From: a virus
DNA: 30,638 nucleotides
Virus record (IMG/VR): IMGVR_UViG_3300049218_000504
Span: 1-30,638 of that record
Strand: one strand, 5' to 3'
This document shows positions 1-7,140 of the stretch, piece after piece (positions within the stretch are counted from its first letter, which is position 1; each line of letters begins with the position of its first letter). Made by a program: the position numbers and the translations under genes. The notes beneath the pieces were generated by a model, which worked only from the letters and a program-made list of their open reading frames with translations, did not search any database and had not been told where the DNA came from.

Positions 1-2
1 CA

Positions 3-125
3 AGTATCTGGCGCCTTGGCTTGGCGCCCGATGTTAGCGCGGTTCTGGACCCGCCACATCTGGCGCAGGCCATGTTATGGATTAGATTTCTGCAGCGGCA
101 GAATGTGCATGTCCAAATCATCTGA
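3..125 (+). CDS. Possible C-terminal end of a gene cut by the window edge
   Basis: Reading from base 3 there is an open frame of 40 codons closing with TGA at 123-125. Its translation is compositionally ordinary, with a hydrophobic stretch (AMLWIRFL) near the end, and it would lie upstream of the next phage gene on the same strand. I do not recognise the family. The other two forward frames also read for some distance (one is open to about 150), so this could be chance. It is reported only as a possible truncated gene. Confidence 0.25.
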   Translation, partial: SIWRLGLAPDVSAVLDPPHLAQAMLWIRFLQRQNVHVQII

Positions 126-321
126 GGTTCCCCCGGGTATGCGATGGTACCTGGCCCGGTAATAACGGGACGTTAGTATAACTTGCATTCTATTTTGAAT
201 TATGTCAATTGCTTTTGAGCTTTGAGCCGCAATAGGCCGATCCCATAAACGGTTGCGGTGCAATGATCCGCGCGTTCTGGTCCTGTGGCATTGGGGCGAA
301 TAATCAAAAGATGGGATAAAA

Positions 322-798
322 ATGGTGCAAAATATGACGGGCGATTACGTAGTACGGCGCATTGAACATGCCGGCGCGACGCTGCGCTGCTTGCGAATTA
401 AATCACCCTCGACTTTGCTGGCGCGAGGCAGGATTGAGATATTGCAGGAAGTTGGCGTTGATATGGCGCCGGATCGGGTACGCCTGGCCTATCCTGTGCC
501 ATCGGCGCGAGACGTTTCGTTGATGGACGAGGCATTGTCCTGGATTTGGCTGATTCCGAACCAGGTGAAACGAAGGGTGGTTTCGATGCGTTCGCAATTT
601 CATCCGTATCTGGAGAAGAATATCATCTCCTGGCGGCGATGCGGAGAGATTATTGGTGCAGACCATAAGACGGTAAGGGTTTGGCATGGACAGGCGATAG
701 AACTGATCGCACTGGGTTTGCGTGGCACGGAGATCAAGTCGCCTTCCGGATGCAATATTGTTCCGGATCATGTTCAGCTGCATTGGCTGGAGGGCTGA
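322..798 (+). CDS. Small phage protein with helix-turn-helix-like region (DUF6362-like)
   Basis: This 158-residue soluble protein has an ordered core at about residues 60-135. It contains a run of the form DEALSWIWLIPNQVKRRVV followed by WRRCGEIIGADHKTVRVWH, which looks like a helix-turn-helix (conserved Trp, a turn before G-A-D, recognition helix H-K-T-V-R). Proteins with this arrangement, which I associate with the DUF6362 type, commonly sit just before the terminase genes in alphaproteobacterial prophages. The family assignment is from memory. A role in DNA recognition, either regulatory or during packaging, is inference. There is no membrane segment. The ATG at 322 is preceded by a weak GGGA-type ribosome site, and the frame is open well beyond the core on both sides. 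Confidence 0.6.
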   Translation: MVQNMTGDYVVRRIEHAGATLRCLRIKSPSTLLARGRIEILQEVGVDMAPDRVRLAYPVPSARDVSLMDEALSWIWLIPNQVKRRVVSMRSQFHPYLEKNIISWRRCGEIIGADHKTVRVWHGQAIELIALGLRGTEIKSPSGCNIVPDHVQLHWLEG

Positions 799-1281
799 AT
801 TTTTCTCCGGATCGCACGCGGCAGTGCAATTCGCTGATGCCGGCTGATCGGGCCCATTTGCTCAAGGCCGTGCAGGCGCTCGATGCGCCAAAGAGCAAAG
901 CGTGCTTTGCCGAGGGCAAAGCCCTCATGCAGGATTTCGGGAAGGCGGCAAAAAAAAGTGCTGCCGAGCAAGGTGAACGAGTGCGGGACAGCTGAGCGGC
1001 TGCAATGGGACAATATCCGCGGGCCGCCGGCGATCGGTGGCGGCGCGTTTGCCAGCCACAGCCTAGCGGCCCCGCGGATCGCCGCGGTGCTGGCCGCGCC
1101 ATATAGCCGCGCAGGCATGGGCGCATTGTCCAAATTTAGTACCCAGCCAATACGCAATGCTGTGGCTGACCATATCACGGGGGCATCCCGCCTTAGCGGC
1201 CCAACGGCGGCCAGCGCGTTCCAGCAGAGCAATGACCGAAAGTGAAAAACCGATGACGAATGATGCGATGAGGTGGCTCAC
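799..1281 (+). other. Gene-poor stretch, possibly decayed coding DNA
   Basis: No convincing gene is present. The longest forward open frame (883-1245, 120 codons) starts with an arginine-rich, low-quality segment. It becomes protein-like only in its second half, with small residues and patterns such as ASHSLAAPRIAAVLAAPYSRAG, which could be a remnant of a gene whose start is lost. A 52-codon frame at 838-995 overlaps it. A 17-codon frame (1232-1285) ends by overlapping the GTG of the next broken gene. None has both a plausible start and a recognised family. Confidence 0.35.
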
Positions 1282-1576
1282 GTGAGTATATTAATCGAAG
1301 CGATCCCGAAAGAACAGATGGGTTATGACACGGCTGGGATTGGCTTTTTCGTGACCCGCACTGATTATTCAGATCGACGAAGCGCTGGCTGCCGATGAGC
1401 ATTTCCTTGTTGGCCCACAAGAGCTGATCGAGGCCAAGCGGTGCCTGATGCGCGGCGTTTCGCAGCAGGCGGTGAACGAATTCGACATGGCGTATAAGGG
1501 GGCGTTCAAGGGGGCGTTCAAGGGGGCGTGCGAGCCGGGCGACGATGCGGCTTCGCCGTACCGGACCGAACCGTAG
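1282..1576 (+). pseudogene. Frameshifted small phage gene (HELIE-type protein)
   Basis: A GTG start at 1282, with AGGTGG just upstream, opens a frame reading VSILIEAIPKEQMGYDTAG. That frame then runs out of register and stops at the TGA near 1398. A second frame, reading LIIQIDEALAADEHFLV, continues to a TAG at 1574-1576. The two pieces together match the pattern of a small prophage protein I know only as a hypothetical: an N-terminal strand with a Y-D-T-x-G-D-W motif, then an H-E-L-I-E-A helix and a V-x-x-F-D motif. In this copy the histidine is replaced (PQELIEA), a second sign of decay. Near the end a 12-bp repeat adds KGAF units. The gene is therefore probably non-functional. It sits between the helix-turn-helix gene and the small terminase, its usual neighbourhood. 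Confidence 0.6.
1496..1531 (+). repeat. Three tandem copies of a 12-bp unit
   Basis: The unit AAGGGGGCGTTC occurs at 1496-1507 and 1508-1519, with a one-base variant at 1520-1531. The period is a multiple of three, so the copies encode KGAF-KGAF-KGAC inside the second reading frame of the broken gene. Replication slippage at the G-run is the likely origin. Confidence 0.85.
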
Positions 1577-1640
1577 AATCAAAGAATAACAAGAAGTTAG
1601 TTAAAATAATAAAAATCTTCGAAGCGCGGCAAAAATTCTG

Positions 1641-1669
1641 TTGCCCACCTCCCCAAGATTGATTATACA
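1641..1669 (+). promoter_or_regulatory. Possible promoter for the late/packaging operon
   Basis: TTGCCC and TATACA are separated by exactly 17 bases. Each matches four of six positions of the sigma-70 consensus. An AT-rich tract (about 1580-1620) lies directly upstream, and the region is clearly more AT-rich than its surroundings. It precedes the small terminase gene by about 150 bases, and no better promoter is seen before the packaging genes. This is a pattern match only. Confidence 0.3.
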
Positions 1670-1819
1670 TTTTGTTATGATACGGCTTCGTGCGTAGGAC
1701 TGGCCAACAAAACTGCCGGGCCTGAACTTCCGAAGGTTCATACGAGATATTTGATCTGAATAGAGTCCGAAAGCGGCAGGTTTGCTGCGCGGGCTGCTTC
1801 ATATCGACAGACGATTGGG

Positions 1820-2389
1820 ATGAAGCAGCCGGACAGCAAGGGGGTTGGGATTTTGGATGAGCCTGCTCCGGATATTTGCCGGCCCTTTGTTTTACGGTCT
1901 GATTTGCTTGAAAAAATTTCCCGGTTCGCGCCGCACTTGGGCACCTTGCTAGACGGCCCGAAGGCCGATGCGCGCTCAACGCCGCTTAAGAAAAAGACGA
2001 CAGACGATTTAGTGCGGCTGCTCGAATTCGGCTGGCTGGTGTCGGAAGTTGCGGTAATTTGGCGGGTTGACCGAGCGCGGCTTTCGCAGTGGATTGAGTC
2101 TGATGGGCAGCGCGCAGCGCGAGCCCGGTTGGCCCGTAAAGCTCAGGCCGAAATATGGGATCGGATCGCGCTTGCCATCGGCCTGTTTGCAGCAAGCGAC
2201 ACCGTGGAAATGACCCGGGCCAGGTTATTGATGGATCACTGCAAATGGCGATCCTGCATGTATAATCCTGAGGATTATGTAAAACGGGTGGCTGATAAAA
2301 ACACCAATGAGAATAGGGATTCCCGTGAGCTGACGACTGCGGAGTTGCAGGTTATCGCGCAGGGGGGTGAACTTCCCGGTGGTCTGTGA
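1820..2389 (+). CDS. terS: Terminase small subunit
   Basis: The small terminase would recognise the phage packaging site and hand DNA to the large subunit. The 189-residue protein has a helix-turn-helix-like segment at roughly residues 60-95 (LVRLLEFGWLVSEVAVIWRV then RARLSQWI). A helical part rich in Ala and Arg follows (about 95-150) with the family pattern E-x-x-RAR-x-x-x-D-x-x-KW, then a tail with Y-N-P-E-D-Y and E-L-T-x-x-E-L-x-x-IA. This order is typical of phage small terminases that lie just upstream of the large subunit, although here a glycosyltransferase gene separates the two. The ATG at 1820 follows a weak GGG ribosome site. Confidence rests on the tail pattern plus position. Confidence 0.75.
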   Translation: MKQPDSKGVGILDEPAPDICRPFVLRSDLLEKISRFAPHLGTLLDGPKADARSTPLKKKTTDDLVRLLEFGWLVSEVAVIWRVDRARLSQWIESDGQRAARARLARKAQAEIWDRIALAIGLFAASDTVEMTRARLLMDHCKWRSCMYNPEDYVKRVADKNTNENRDSRELTTAELQVIAQGGELPGGL

Positions 2390-2432
2390 TGCGGGGTGAC
2401 CGGCATTTTACAAATTAAATATAAGGCAATTT

Positions 2433-3368
2433 ATGCATCCGAATTTACTCCATGTGGTCACCTGCATTTCCAATCCGCTGCGTTGGAAAAGCCGGATCGA
2501 ACTCTATAAGAAATTTGCGCGGCATATGGTGGAGAGCGGCGTTCGGCTCACGGTTGTTGAATGTGCGCTGGGTGAGCGCCCATTTGAGCTGTCCGGTGAT
2601 CCGCTGGTTGATTTTGTCGGCGTTCGTCATTCCACGCTCACCTTTAACAAAGAATGCCTGTTGAATATTGGTATTCAGGATGTCGTGCGGCGCGATCCCG
2701 ATGCGCAATATATTGCGGTTCTGGACGCGGATATCCGGTTTCGAAATCCATGCTGGGCCGTTGATACGGTACATGCGCTGCAGCGCTTCGAGGTGGTGCA
2801 GGCCTGGGTAGATTGCTACGATCTGGGGCCGAATGGGCAGCACCTGGAGTTGCATCGCTCGTTTGGCAGGATCTGGCAGGACCAGCAGCCGCTTGTGCAA
2901 GGGCCAAATGCGAAGCAGGGACCTTATCGGTTCGGTCATCCGGGCTATGCCTGGGCTTGGCGCCGGAGCGCTTTGGCGACAGTTGGCTTGTTGCCGGAAA
3001 CCGCTGTATTGGGTGCGGCCGACCACCACATGGCAATGGCATTGGTGGGCCGCGTGAAGGATTCCATTCCAGGCAATCTTGCGGCCGGATATGCCGAACC
3101 GTTGATCAGGTGGCAGGATCGCGCGGCACGGCTCGGTTGCAATTTGGGCTCAGTTCCGGGGACCATCGAACATCACTTTCACGGATCGAAGCAGAAGCGC
3201 CGCTATGTCGAACGCTGGGATATCCTTCATAAATGGCATTTCGACCCCCAACACGACCTGATCAAAAATGAATTTGGCGTGGTGGAGCTGGCCGGCAACA
3301 AACCCGGCCTGCGCATGGATATTGAGCGCTATTTCTCTGAACGCGATGAAGACGCAAACTCGCTTTAA
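2433..3368 (+). CDS. Glycosyltransferase, GT-A fold (family 2-like)
   Basis: The 311-residue protein shows a nucleotide-sugar transferase layout. An N-terminal strand-helix start (LLHVVTCISNP) leads to a metal-binding DAD motif at residues 98-100 (YIAVLDADIRF). A middle segment FGHPGYAWAWRRSAL and an acidic LGAADHHMA motif follow, and then HGSKQKRRYVERW with clustered histidines and basic residues. There is no signal peptide or membrane segment, so it should act in the cytoplasm. The substrate cannot be read from sequence; plausible targets are a phage structural protein or a host surface-glycan precursor. It lies between the small and large terminase genes on the same strand, so it is carried as cargo in the packaging module. 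Its stop codon touches a large palindrome. Confidence 0.8.
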   Translation: MHPNLLHVVTCISNPLRWKSRIELYKKFARHMVESGVRLTVVECALGERPFELSGDPLVDFVGVRHSTLTFNKECLLNIGIQDVVRRDPDAQYIAVLDADIRFRNPCWAVDTVHALQRFEVVQAWVDCYDLGPNGQHLELHRSFGRIWQDQQPLVQGPNAKQGPYRFGHPGYAWAWRRSALATVGLLPETAVLGAADHHMAMALVGRVKDSIPGNLAAGYAEPLIRWQDRAARLGCNLGSVPGTIEHHFHGSKQKRRYVERWDILHKWHFDPQHDLIKNEFGVVELAGNKPGLRMDIERYFSERDEDANSL

Positions 3369-3464
3369 TGCCGACGATGTTGGGGTTTAACCGATAGCAA
3401 GCAAGTCCAGGGGCAGAGCCCCTGGCCTTCCTTGGCATCAGTCCAACCCCAACATCGTCGGCAT
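3368..3464. repeat. 97-bp near-perfect palindrome (47-nt arms, 3-nt loop)
   Basis: The left arm (3368-3414) and right arm (3418-3464) are both 47 bases and flank the triplet AGA. The outer 20 bases of each arm are perfectly complementary. The inner 8 bases (CCAGGGGC / GCCCCTGG) are also perfect, and by my count 40 of 47 positions pair in total. The element begins at the last base of the glycosyltransferase stop codon and ends about 45 bases before the large terminase start. It has no T-run, so it is not a standard terminator. The symmetry fits a REP/MITE-like dispersed element, and CCAGGGGC-type hairpins are, to my recollection, frequent in Acetobacteraceae intergenic DNA. Confidence 0.9.
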
Positions 3465-3509
3465 AAGCGCCGGTTGTGCTCGCTTGCGGTTACCTGAGAT
3501 GAGGTTTGA

Positions 3510-4940
3510 TTGGCGATTTCGCGCGAAGAGGCGGCGCGGCTTTTGCTTGAGCGTGAAGCTGCGCTTTCGTCTTATGCCGCTTATTGTAAAATGGCGGCCG
3601 GCCGGCACAGACTGAAGCCTGCCGCGCATCATTTGCACATCATCAATGCCATTGATGATGTGCTGACGGGAGCGGCGCCGCCTCGATTGTTGGTGATTAT
3701 GCCGCCGGGATCGGCAAAGAGCACTTATGGCAGCTGCCTGTTTCCGGGATATTTTTTTGCGAAGAGACCGCGTGGGTTGTTGGTTGGCGCGTCGCACACG
3801 CAAGACCGGGCCGATGCTTTTTCTCGGGAAGCGATGGAATTTGCGCGAGAAAACCAAATTGAACTTGGCTATAGAATAGGCGGCCGATCGGCGCGTATGG
3901 CGGCTCGGGCCTGGGGTACGAGCACTGGCGGCAGCTATTGGGCGATTGGCGCCGGCAGGAAGATTGCCGGTCAGCGGATGGATTTTGTTTTCGCCGATGA
4001 TCCCGTCGGCAGCTCGGAGGATGTCGAAAACCGCAAGCAGCGCGACAAGCTTTGGCGCTGGTTCTGGATTGATCTTCGTACGCGGCTACGTCCTGGAGGA
4101 CGCATCGTGCTGATGATGACGCGCTGGCATGAGGACGATCTGGCCGGCAGGTTATTGAAAGTCGCGAGGCCGGGCGAGTGGGGTGTTTTGCACATCAAGG
4201 CGGAAGCCGGAGAAGGCGATATTTTGGGACGCCAGCCAGGCGAGATGCTGTGGGAGGATGATCCACTTTATGGCTATGCGAATGAGCTCCGGGTGATCAA
4301 GGCGGAGCACGAGGCATCTGGGCAGATGGCGGTTTGGGAAGCGTTGTATCAGGGCAACCCGACTACGCCGGGGGGCAACATATTCCGCATTGAGAACATC
4401 GGCATAATGGATGCGGAGCCTGCCGGGTTCAATTGGGTTCGCGCATGGGATTTGGCGGCGAGCGATGGGAAAGGCGATTTTACCGTCGGCGTGAAGCTTG
4501 GTGTCGGTCCGCAGAAGCAGCTTGTTATCGGCGATGTGGCGCGGCTGCGCGGTGGGCCGGATGAGGTTGTGCGGGTTATCAAGGCGACGGCGCAGCGCGA
4601 CGGCGTCAGGACGGTGATTGCTCTGCCGCAGGATCCTGGCCAGGCGGGCAAAGCCCAGATTGCGTTTCTGACGCGTGAACTGACGGGATACAATGTAAGG
4701 TCTTCGCCGGAAAGCGGGGATAAGGTGACGCGCGCAATGGTGGCCGCAGCGCAGGCCAATGTGGGCAATATTTTGATGGTTCGAAATGCCGGATGGAATG
4801 CAGCGCTGCTGGATGAGCTGGCCGCGTTTCCAAAAGGTACATTTGACGACCAGGTTGACGCCCTGTGCCGGGGAATTGGCGAACTGGCCGATGTGGCGAG
4901 GCCAGCCCGGCATTTAACATTCGACCATTTGGCGAGGTAG
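3510..4940 (+). CDS. terL: Terminase large subunit (packaging ATPase and nuclease)
   Basis: This is the motor that cuts concatemeric phage DNA and pumps it into the prohead. The 476-residue protein has an ATPase domain with a Walker A-type motif PPGSAKS (65-71), a Walker B strand DFVFADDP (158-165) and a coupling-motif candidate LMMTRWHEDD (201-210). The C-terminal RNase H-like nuclease domain starts near residue 305 with RAWDLAASD, giving the first acidic residues, and ends with FDDQVDA near residue 450, giving the last metal-binding aspartates. Length is normal for the family. The start is a TTG at 3510 preceded by GAGATGAGG, and no upstream ATG fits better. The portal gene follows four bases after the stop. 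Confidence 0.95.
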   Translation: MAISREEAARLLLEREAALSSYAAYCKMAAGRHRLKPAAHHLHIINAIDDVLTGAAPPRLLVIMPPGSAKSTYGSCLFPGYFFAKRPRGLLVGASHTQDRADAFSREAMEFARENQIELGYRIGGRSARMAARAWGTSTGGSYWAIGAGRKIAGQRMDFVFADDPVGSSEDVENRKQRDKLWRWFWIDLRTRLRPGGRIVLMMTRWHEDDLAGRLLKVARPGEWGVLHIKAEAGEGDILGRQPGEMLWEDDPLYGYANELRVIKAEHEASGQMAVWEALYQGNPTTPGGNIFRIENIGIMDAEPAGFNWVRAWDLAASDGKGDFTVGVKLGVGPQKQLVIGDVARLRGGPDEVVRVIKATAQRDGVRTVIALPQDPGQAGKAQIAFLTRELTGYNVRSSPESGDKVTRAMVAAAQANVGNILMVRNAGWNAALLDELAAFPKGTFDDQVDALCRGIGELADVARPARHLTFDHLAR

Positions 4941-4944
4941 CGGC

Positions 4945-6405
4945 TTGGATGCACAGACCTTATGTGAGGGGATGGGTTTGAATGACCCGGACTATCCCCC
5001 GCGCGTCGCGCAATTGCGGTTTCTGACCAAGGTTAGAGACGGCAAGCTTTACGATCATATTCCGTATGATTTTTCGGAAGAGCGGAGCGGCAATGGCGAG
5101 TATGTGCCGTTATTGAAACGGCGGCCTTCGGTTCGGACCGGGATTTGCCGGGTCGTGGTTGAGGATTCCGTTTCGCTGCTGTTCGGCGAGGGACGCTTTC
5201 CGATGATCGAAGCGCCGACGGCGGAGTTGCGTTCCGTAATCAAGGCTTTGGTGGTGGAAACCCGGCTTGGCGAGGTGATGAACGCGGCTGCCATTCACGG
5301 CAGTGTGGGCTCGGTAGCGATCCTGCTGCGCATCCTCTCGGGCCGGGCGTTTTTTGAGATGCTTGATACGATGTATCTGACGCCAAAATGGTCGTTAGAC
5401 GCGCCGGATATGCTCGAGTGCGTGACTGAGCTGCGGAAAGTGAAGGCGCAGCAGCTGCGGGCAGCCGGATATGCTGTTCAGGATGGGGAGTACTGGTTTC
5501 AGCGGGTTTGGGATGCCGACGCCGAGACATGGTATTTTCCGATTACGATAGCGGATTATTCAAGCGGCAAGACGATGCAGGTGGATCCGGGGCGAACCCT
5601 ACTTCACGGTCTTGGCTTTGTGCCAATGGTGTGGATTAAGAATTTGCCGAGCCTGGATAAGATAGATGGTCCATGCACCTTTGAGCCTGCGATCAGCACG
5701 GTCATCGAGATGGATTATCAGCTTTCGCAAGCCGGAAGGGGGCTTAAATATGCCTCGGATCCGACCTTGCTTATTAAAGAGCCGGCGATTGCGGATGAGG
5801 GAAGCATTGTCCGCAGTGCGGGTAATGCTTTGGTCGTTTCCGAAAAGGGCGATGCCAAGCTTTTGGAGATCAACGGCACTGCCGCGGCCGCGGTGGTTGA
5901 ATATGTGCGGGTGTTGCGCGAGGTCTCGCTTGAGTCGATTCATGGCAATCGGACCAATGTCGACAAGATGAGCGGGGCACAATCCGGCCGGGCGCTGGAA
6001 TTGATGAATCAAGGATTGCTGTGGCTGGCGGACAGATTGCGGATTACTTATGGGCAAAATGGTCTGCTACCGTTGATCAGGATGGTCTGTCTGGCGTCGC
6101 ACAAGGTGAGTATCACGGCCGGCGGCAAACCGGTGGGTAGGTTGGAAACGGGTGGGCTTTCTTTGAAATGGGCGCGATTCACGCCGCCAAGCTACGCCGA
6201 GAAACTTCAGGAAGCGCAGGCCTATCGCACATTTCGGGATGGCGGCCTGATGTCGCAGGAGACGGTGATCGGGAAGATTGCTGCGGATAATGACATTGAG
6301 GATTTAGGCGAAGAAATTGCCAAGATAGCGCAGGATCAGGGCGTCATTGATGCCAGGTTGCAACGGCAACAGGCCAGGGTCTCCGCGACGGAAACGGATT
6401 TATGA
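4945..6405 (+). CDS. Phage portal protein (SPP1 gp6-like type)
   Basis: The portal forms the dodecameric ring at one capsid vertex through which DNA enters and leaves. It is 486 residues, right for the family, and sits directly after the large terminase. Features include an N-terminal region with a conserved arginine-rich turn before VVVEDSVSLLFGEGRFP (about residues 70-90). A mixed alpha/beta middle follows, then the wing/stem helices with SLESIHGNRTNVDKMSGAQS, LMNQGLLWLADRLR and a long C-terminal helix rich in Glu and Gln. The family call is from overall pattern and position. The TTG at 4945 is the likely start; an in-frame ATG ten codons later is an alternative. Confidence 0.85.
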   Translation: MDAQTLCEGMGLNDPDYPPRVAQLRFLTKVRDGKLYDHIPYDFSEERSGNGEYVPLLKRRPSVRTGICRVVVEDSVSLLFGEGRFPMIEAPTAELRSVIKALVVETRLGEVMNAAAIHGSVGSVAILLRILSGRAFFEMLDTMYLTPKWSLDAPDMLECVTELRKVKAQQLRAAGYAVQDGEYWFQRVWDADAETWYFPITIADYSSGKTMQVDPGRTLLHGLGFVPMVWIKNLPSLDKIDGPCTFEPAISTVIEMDYQLSQAGRGLKYASDPTLLIKEPAIADEGSIVRSAGNALVVSEKGDAKLLEINGTAAAAVVEYVRVLREVSLESIHGNRTNVDKMSGAQSGRALELMNQGLLWLADRLRITYGQNGLLPLIRMVCLASHKVSITAGGKPVGRLETGGLSLKWARFTPPSYAEKLQEAQAYRTFRDGGLMSQETVIGKIAADNDIEDLGEEIAKIAQDQGVIDARLQRQQARVSATETDL

Positions 6406-6491
6406 TGGCTTGAGTTCAGGCGCGGTGGTCACATGAATACGGACGGATTTGTTCGGGTTTCGCTTAAACTTCGCAGTTACAAGGAAATTAA

Positions 6492-7016
6492 ATGGCAGAT
6501 GATGTGGCGAAGCTGGCCCCCGTTGGCATTTCGGATGCGGTGCTCGGTGGAAAGATTGCAGAGGTGGCCGCCCGCATCTCCGGGACTGTTGACAGCGATA
6601 TGAAGGCAATCCTCGCCGGCGTGCTGAGAGCCGGCGAGAAGACATTGACGGAGATGGATGCGCTGAAGCTCCGCCTTGAGGCTGCAGAAATGGCGACAAA
6701 AGAGGCCGCGGAGGCGTCGGTGAAAAAAATAAAGCGTTCCAACCTGGTTGCGGCAGCGAGGGCGGCGGGAGCCGTTGATGCGACGGAGGCATTGCAATTC
6801 ATCAAGCTGGGCGATGTGACCGTGAACGAAGCGGGGGAGAGCAATGCGACGGAATTGGTTGCGACCCTGAGGGCGGCAAAACCGCATTTATTTGCCAAGT
6901 CCAGCACTTCGGCGGCAGCGGCGGCTCCGGCTGCGACGGATGCGGTGAAGAAGAGTGTTTTGGCGATGACGAAGGAGGAATACGCGGCGGCGAAGGCAGC
7001 CGTTATCAGACGCTGA
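6492..7016 (+). CDS. Probable capsid scaffolding protein
   Basis: This 174-residue, Ala/Glu/Lys-rich, mostly helical protein has a coiled-coil-like centre (about residues 35-90). A low-complexity Ala/Pro linker (about 137-150) is followed by a short basic C-terminal helix, MTKEEYAAAKAAVIRR. Such an architecture directly before the major capsid gene is characteristic of internal scaffolds, whose terminal basic helix binds the coat protein while the rest is expelled or cleaved as DNA enters. No protease gene is seen nearby, so release without cleavage is plausible. The ATG at 6492 has a good AAGGAA ribosome site. A decoration protein is the main alternative, but the coiled-coil profile argues against it. 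Confidence 0.65.
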   Translation: MADDVAKLAPVGISDAVLGGKIAEVAARISGTVDSDMKAILAGVLRAGEKTLTEMDALKLRLEAAEMATKEAAEASVKKIKRSNLVAAARAAGAVDATEALQFIKLGDVTVNEAGESNATELVATLRAAKPHLFAKSSTSAAAAAPAATDAVKKSVLAMTKEEYAAAKAAVIRR

Positions 7017-7081
7017 TTGTTTGACGTTGTGATGGCGGATGGCGCGGCGTGAAACGCTTCGCTTATCCGCCCTAGGTGTAG

Positions 7082-7121
7082 CCGTGCGGGCCGGTTGCCC
7101 GTTTCATCCTGGCCCGCACGG
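7082..7121 (+). promoter_or_regulatory. Stem-loop just upstream of the capsid gene
   Basis: CCGTGCGGGCC (7082-7092) pairs perfectly with GGCCCGCACGG (7111-7121) around an 18-base loop. It ends about ten bases before the GAGGAATA ribosome site of the capsid gene. There is no T-run. It may trim or protect the 5' end of a capsid transcript or attenuate reading from upstream; the role is inference. Confidence 0.6.
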
Positions 7122-7140
7122 GCGATATTGAGGAATAACC

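Noticed and set aside
883-1245. A 120-codon forward open frame after the helix-turn-helix gene
   Set aside because: The N-terminal part is arginine- and serine-rich and compositionally unlike a protein, no ribosome site precedes it, and no family is recognised. It is mentioned only as possible decayed DNA.
3368-3464. Reading the palindrome as a simple rho-independent terminator
   Set aside because: There is no T-run after the right arm, and the size and the perfect outer arms exceed what a terminator needs.
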